Of a stretch of DNA of 64,000 nucleotides, positions 61,928 to 64,000 are shown one piece after another. The notes under the pieces were generated by a model. The model was not told the origin of the DNA, searched no databases, and worked only from the letters and a program-made list of their open reading frames with translations. The stretch is taken from contig NC_046680.1 in the NCBI RefSeq assembly GCF_009870125.1, forward strand, positions 21,099,501 to 21,163,500. The letters are read 5' to 3'. The first letter of the stretch is position 1; each line of letters opens with the position of its first letter. The DNA comes from Drosophila pseudoobscura (taxonomy: Eukaryota > Arthropoda > Insecta > Diptera > Drosophilidae). A program made the position numbers and the translations under genes.

Positions 61928-62619
61928 CTAGTAAAGCTTCTGCAGGTCGTTCAGCGACTGGTTGAGGAATTCGTTGGTCCAATCGTTCTCCGGGTTGTCC
62001 AGGTGGTTGTCAAAGTCAATCACATCGCGCATGGCGCCCCGCTTCAGCAGCAGAGAGACGCCCTCCAGTGTCTGTGCGGACTGCGACAGTGTGAACTTGG
62101 CCTTTGCCCATCGGGCAGAGTCGCCCGCACAGCTGTAGACCTGAATGGCGGCTCGATCATGCTCCAAAGTCACCAGCTTGTTGTCTACCAAAGCGAGGCA
62201 GGCGTTCTTGAAGTTCTCCTGGATCTTGTCAGCGATTTTTACGGCCGGCGCTTTATCTATCTGGTTGTCGTAGAAGTTCTCTGGGGCCGCATAGTATCCG
62301 GCAATCACGAGGTCTTCCTGTTCTGCATAGGCATCAATCTGAAATGACCCAATTGTGAGCACACCACACATTTCACGATGCGCGGAAATGGGCAATTATG
62401 CTTGTGTAGCCCGCAACCCACCTGCATAAGGGCAATCTCGGCCATGGGGGTGACGTGCAGGCATTGATGAAACAGCGGTATTGCATCCACGATTTCCACC
62501 AGCGACCCTTTCGATGTCTTTTCGGCCAGAAGCAGACCGTTTACTGCCTGGTGGGGATATTTGGCCGCATGGAATATCAGCTTCGTATATGCGCGCTCGG
62601 ATATCTTGTAGTCGCACAT
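61928..62619 (-). CDS. EMC8-9: ER membrane protein complex subunit 8/9 homologue
   Basis: Two exons, 62619-62422 and 62338-61928, give 202 residues. The protein is an MPN-fold EMC8/EMC9-type subunit: ISERAYTKLIFHAAKYPHQAVNGLLL, DAIPLFHQCLHVTPMAEIAL, then AEQEDLVIAGYYAAPENFYDN. It lacks the JAMM zinc ligands, as family members do, so it is structural. The EMC inserts tail-anchored and polytopic membrane proteins at the ER; subunit 8/9 sits on the cytosolic face. The ATG at 62,619 starts MCDYKISERAY. A DRE about 95 bases upstream points to housekeeping expression. The YME1L 3' end lies only a few hundred bases upstream, on the same strand. Confidence 0.94.
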
Positions 62620-62713
62620 TTTATTTGATCACTTTAGGAATTTATTAAAAAGAAGAAAAAAAACACGGTCCCGTTCAATCAATTAGCTGGCCTTTGCGCA
62701 GGGCTGGACACAA

Positions 62714-62721
62714 TATCGATA
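62714..62721. promoter_or_regulatory. DRE (TATCGATA) upstream of EMC8-9
   Basis: A perfect TATCGATA in the short gap between YME1L and EMC8-9, 95 bases before the EMC8-9 ATG on the minus strand. It is likely a DREF/BEAF-type housekeeping promoter element. Confidence 0.65.
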
Positions 62722-62793
62722 TACTTGTGCAGTTTTGGTATCGAAAATGTTATCGGTGGACAACACAACTGATGAAATGACTTCAATTTTATA

Positions 62794-62799
62794 TTTATT
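62794..62799 (-). terminator. YME1L polyadenylation signal
   Basis: TTTATT is AATAAA on the minus strand, about 200 bases after the YME1L stop and just before the EMC8-9 promoter element. Confidence 0.5.
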
Positions 62800-62994
62800 T
62801 CAAACTAAAATTTACATTTTATACTACGTGCATGATGGAAAACATTACTAAAATATGTATAACATTTTATTTCTTAACTGTCCGTCAGCGTCCCGTTCTA
62901 GTTTTATATCTTTTCTTTTAGTTTTGCGGTTTAACTAAAAAATTGTTTGCAGTTCAGCTCCATGCCCACCAAGGGCAATCGTTAAAAGAGGAAA

Positions 62995-64000
62995 CTACGT
63001 CTGGTTGTCGTGTAATATTGCCTTGATATCGTCAGCATCCAGAGTCTCGTACTTTAAGAGAGCCTCGGCTAGCGCCTTGTGCTCCTTGGTATGTTTCTTC
63101 AGAATGGCCTTCGCCCTCTCGTAGCTATCGCTGAGGATGCGTTTGATTTCGGCATCCACCGCCTCAATGGTGTTTGGTCCCAGGGTCTCCCCGGTGCCCA
63201 GACCCTTGCTTGGCTCAATCGTACGCAGACCCACCTTTTCAGACATGCCCCAGTCCTTGACCATATGTGTGGCAATAGAGGTAGCCTGTTTGAGATCGCT
63301 GCTGGCTCCCGAGGTTATCTTGTCCAATCCAAAGATGATCTCTTCGGCAGCACGTCCGCCCATCATGGTGTCCATCATGGCCAGCAGCTGGGCCTTAGTG
63401 ACATGGTATCGCTCTTTCTCCGGTATGTACGCGGTGTGTCCTAGCGACGGGCCGCGGGGCATGATGGTTACCTTATGCAGGGGATGCGACTCCTTTGTGT
63501 AATAGGCGACAATCGCATGGCCACCCTCGTGGTAGGCCGTAATGGTGTTTGCCTCCTCATCGGGCAGGCGAGCTTTGCGCTCGGGGCCCATAAGTACCTT
63601 GTCTCGTGCTGTCTCCAAGTGCTTCATGTTAACCGTCTCAGCTCCGTCGATGGCAGCTCTGCAAGGGATATCATTCTTAGTTCCACTCACTGGCCATTCC
63701 CGTTAAATCTACCTCACCTTAATGCTGCCTGGTTAATCATGTTCTCCAGGTCTGCACCCGTGAACCCAGAGGTGCCCCGTGCTAGCATATCCAGATCGAT
63801 ATCATCGTGCAGAATTTTGGTTAAATACAGAGAGAGGATTTCCTTGCGGCCAGTAAAGTCTGGTGTGGATACCACCACCTCGACATCGAAACGACCGGGA
63901 CGCAGTAGAGCCTGATCCAGGTCGTCACGGCGATTGGTGGCACCCAACACAATGACGCCAGCATTTTGATGGAAGCCATCCATTTCGGAGAGCAGCTGGT
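62995..64000 (-). CDS. YME1L: YME1L: mitochondrial i-AAA protease (partial, C-terminal part)
   Basis: Two exons are visible, from the right edge at 64000 to 63718 and 63658-62995; the N-terminal part lies outside the window. The AAA second region of homology is seen as [25 protein letters not shown] with its two Arg fingers, followed by the AAA lid ([20 protein letters not shown]). The metalloprotease domain begins at the zinc motif HEGGH in [13 protein letters not shown] and continues with [19 protein letters not shown]. The distal metal-binding region is [11 protein letters not shown] followed by [14 protein letters not shown]1L is an ATP-dependent protease of the inner mitochondrial membrane facing the intermembrane space; it cleaves OPA1 and turns over inner-membrane proteins. 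The stop TAG is at 62,997-62,995. Confidence 0.95.

Overview
This window is eukaryotic and comes from a Drosophila-type (Sophophora) genome. All recognisable genes are fly orthologues, introns are short with GT..AG ends, long neural-type introns are rich in CA/GA/CAG microsatellites, and there is no bacterial operon structure. I placed exon boundaries by hand from splice consensus, reading phase and the expected protein sequence. Species cannot be fixed from the sequence alone. From memory, all genes map to D. melanogaster chromosome arm 2R (Muller element C), in two blocks: 50E-like (SelD, conv, Ih, tej) and 59A-B-like (RpL23, inaD, fd59A, an Ig gene, PIP5K59B, EMC8-9, YME1L). A species with a rearranged Muller C, such as an obscura-group fly, fits this.

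Layout. 0.35-1.55 kb (-): SelD/Sps1, the selenophosphate-synthetase paralogue with Arg at the Sec position. 3.3-7.1 kb (+): convoluted, a long leucine-rich-repeat surface protein. 7.1-31.4 kb (+): the large Ih (HCN channel) locus, with two phase-compatible alternative first coding exons (11.45 kb and 17.23 kb), a 32-codon cassette exon at 25.28 kb missing from simple ORF views, and core channel exons at 22.1-23.5 and 28.1-29.8 kb. 31.55-33.62 kb (-): tejas (LOTUS + Tudor, germline piRNA factor). 33.6-35.1 kb: repeat-bearing junction between the two synteny blocks. 35.08-35.89 kb (+): RpL23. 36.0-38.6 kb (-): inaD, five-PDZ phototransduction scaffold. 38.6-49.9 kb: gene-poor, probably regulatory DNA for fd59A. 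49.9-51.4 kb (+): fd59A (FoxD). 52.95-54.39 kb (+): a secreted/GPI-type Ig-domain protein. 55.3-60.55 kb (+): PIP5K59B with alternative C-termini. 61.9-62.6 kb (-): EMC8-9. 62.995 kb to the right edge (-): YME1L C-terminal part, cut by the window.

There is no operon-like logic. The genes are independently transcribed, several pairs are tail-to-tail (Ih/tej, RpL23/inaD, PIP5K59B/EMC8-9), and housekeeping promoters carry DRE or TCT initiator motifs. The most interesting signals are the synteny junction with its internal repeats, two predicted GC-AG introns (Ih, inaD), several stop-free introns of length 3n inside coding regions, the Ih and PIP5K59B exon choices, NAGNAG acceptors, and two orphan ORFs in the fd59A upstream region. 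I saw no CRISPR, phage or intact transposon, and no wholly new system.
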